DNA from: Bacteroidota bacterium
GTDB lineage: Bacteria; Bacteroidota; Bacteroidia; B-17B0; B-17BO
Length of the DNA stretch: 14,915 bases
Direction: 5' to 3'
Assembly: GCA_947462425.1 (NCBI GenBank)
Contig: CANHPI010000023.1
Span: 1-14,915 of the forward strand
Both the position numbers and the translations under genes were made by a program. The notes under the pieces are model-generated. The model saw only the letters and a list, made by a program, of their open reading frames with translations, was not told the origin of the DNA and searched no databases. Shown here piece after piece: positions 14,505 to 14,915 of the stretch; the first letter of the stretch is position 1; every line of letters starts with the position of its first letter.

Positions 14505-14915
14505 TATGCTAAAATAAAATTTTGTAAGTTGTAAATTAAAAAGCCGGCAAGGTAACCAACAAATGCCAACCACGAAATGTTTTTAAAATACCAACTAAAA
14601 CTAATATTTTCTATTCCCATCACCGCCACTCCGGCAGCACTTCCAATAATTAAGCAACTTCCTCCAGTTCCAGTGCAATAAGCAATCATTTCCCAAAAAT
14701 GATCATCCGCTGGAAAATCATACATTCCCATAGTGGCAGCTAATAAAGGCACATTATCTACTATGGCAGAAAGCAAACCTATTATTACCGAAATAATTTT
14801 TAAATCGCCAATACTATTATTTAATAAGGTGGCTGTGTTTTGCAATACATGAATTTCTTGCAGGCAAGCTACAGCTAATAGTATCCCCAGAAAAAATAAA
14901 ACACTCGGTACATCC
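14504..14915 (-). CDS. nhaD: NhaD-type Na+/H+ antiporter, C-terminal part (5' end outside window)
   Basis: The minus-strand frame is open from the window edge to a TAG at 14506-14504, giving 136 visible residues. NhaD antiporters exchange Na+ or Li+ for H+ across the inner membrane and belong to the ion transporter superfamily. Visible family segments are PSVLFFLGILLAVACLQE at the cut end, LSAIVDNVPLLAATMGMYD, FWEMIAYCTGTGGSCLIIGSAAGVAVMG, and the final helix pair SWLAFVGYLAGFLIYNL. The conserved DNVP and GTGGS...GSAAGV motifs are intact, so the C-terminal half looks functional. A conventional start codon at 14845 is internal to this frame, because coding resemblance continues upstream of it. 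The stop overlaps the M50 gene's GTG by one base, so this is the first visible gene of a three-gene operon. Confidence 0.92.
   Translation of the reverse strand, partial: DVPSVLFFLGILLAVACLQEIHVLQNTATLLNNSIGDLKIISVIIGLLSAIVDNVPLLAATMGMYDFPADDHFWEMIAYCTGTGGSCLIIGSAAGVAVMGIENISFSWYFKNISWLAFVGYLAGFLIYNLQNFILA

Noticed and set aside
14505..14573. GTG at 14573 as the start of the M50 protease
   Set aside because: The added 23 residues lie entirely inside nhaD coding sequence and look like an out-of-frame reading. GTG 14504 overlaps the nhaD stop by one base, a typical coupled arrangement.
14504..14845. A complete 113-residue gene starting at TTG 14845
   Set aside because: The frame continues upstream to the window edge with further NhaD-like sequence, so this is the tail of a larger antiporter gene.
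1..14915. CRISPR arrays, insertion sequences, tRNA or rRNA genes, or a defence island
   Set aside because: No spaced direct repeats, terminal inverted repeats, transposase, GC-rich folded RNA segment or known defence gene was seen. All gene neighbourhoods look chromosomal and housekeeping or envelope-related.

Overview
The window looks like core chromosome of a low-GC member of the Bacteroidota. The evidence is the gene families, since no rRNA marker is present. They include a Bacteroidota-type LptD with a long disordered N-terminus, a UbiA-family prenyltransferase of the geranylgeranylglycerol-phosphate type next to Maf, and an AddB-like protein with the GFNALNKAE segment. The A-rich leaders lack Shine-Dalgarno sequences, and a few TAnnTTTG boxes match the Bacteroidota -7 element. 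I saw no mobile element, CRISPR array, tRNA or rRNA. Order-level placement (Flavobacteriales or a related order) is uncertain.

Layout. (1) Positions 1-679, minus strand: the N-terminal part of an AddB-like recombination/repair protein, cut by the window edge. A 417-base AT-rich divergent spacer follows. (2) Positions 1097-5521, plus strand: a TolC-family outer-membrane channel, an HlyD/MacA-type adaptor, tsaB (tRNA t6A synthesis) and a YegS/DgkB-type lipid kinase. The last three are separated by only 4 bases each. (3) Positions 5600-7212, minus strand: a UbiA prenyltransferase followed by maf. (4) Positions 7265-8460, plus strand: a TPMT-like methyltransferase and an unrecognised two-helix membrane protein. 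(5) Positions 8463-11063, minus strand: lptD. Divergent from it, at 11178-12878, is a periplasmic N-acetylmuramoyl-L-alanine amidase with TPR-like and SPOR-like regions. (6) Positions 12940-14915, minus strand: nhaD (its 5' end lies outside the window), an M50 site-2 protease and a PAP2 phosphatase, joined by 1-base and 4-base overlaps.

Most of the genes serve the cell envelope: efflux, lipid phosphorylation and prenylation, LPS export, peptidoglycan hydrolysis, lipid-phosphate hydrolysis, and ion homeostasis. The rest are housekeeping (t6A modification, nucleotide sanitation, DNA repair).

The most unusual feature is start-codon use. Four genes have TTG as the only credible conventional start and one has GTG. 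For lptD, a clear signal peptide is encoded upstream of the first conventional start, with no ATG, GTG or TTG available to initiate it. No clear previously undescribed multi-gene system was found. The best leads are the lptD start, the non-ATG starts as a group, the amidase architecture and the uncharacterised membrane protein.
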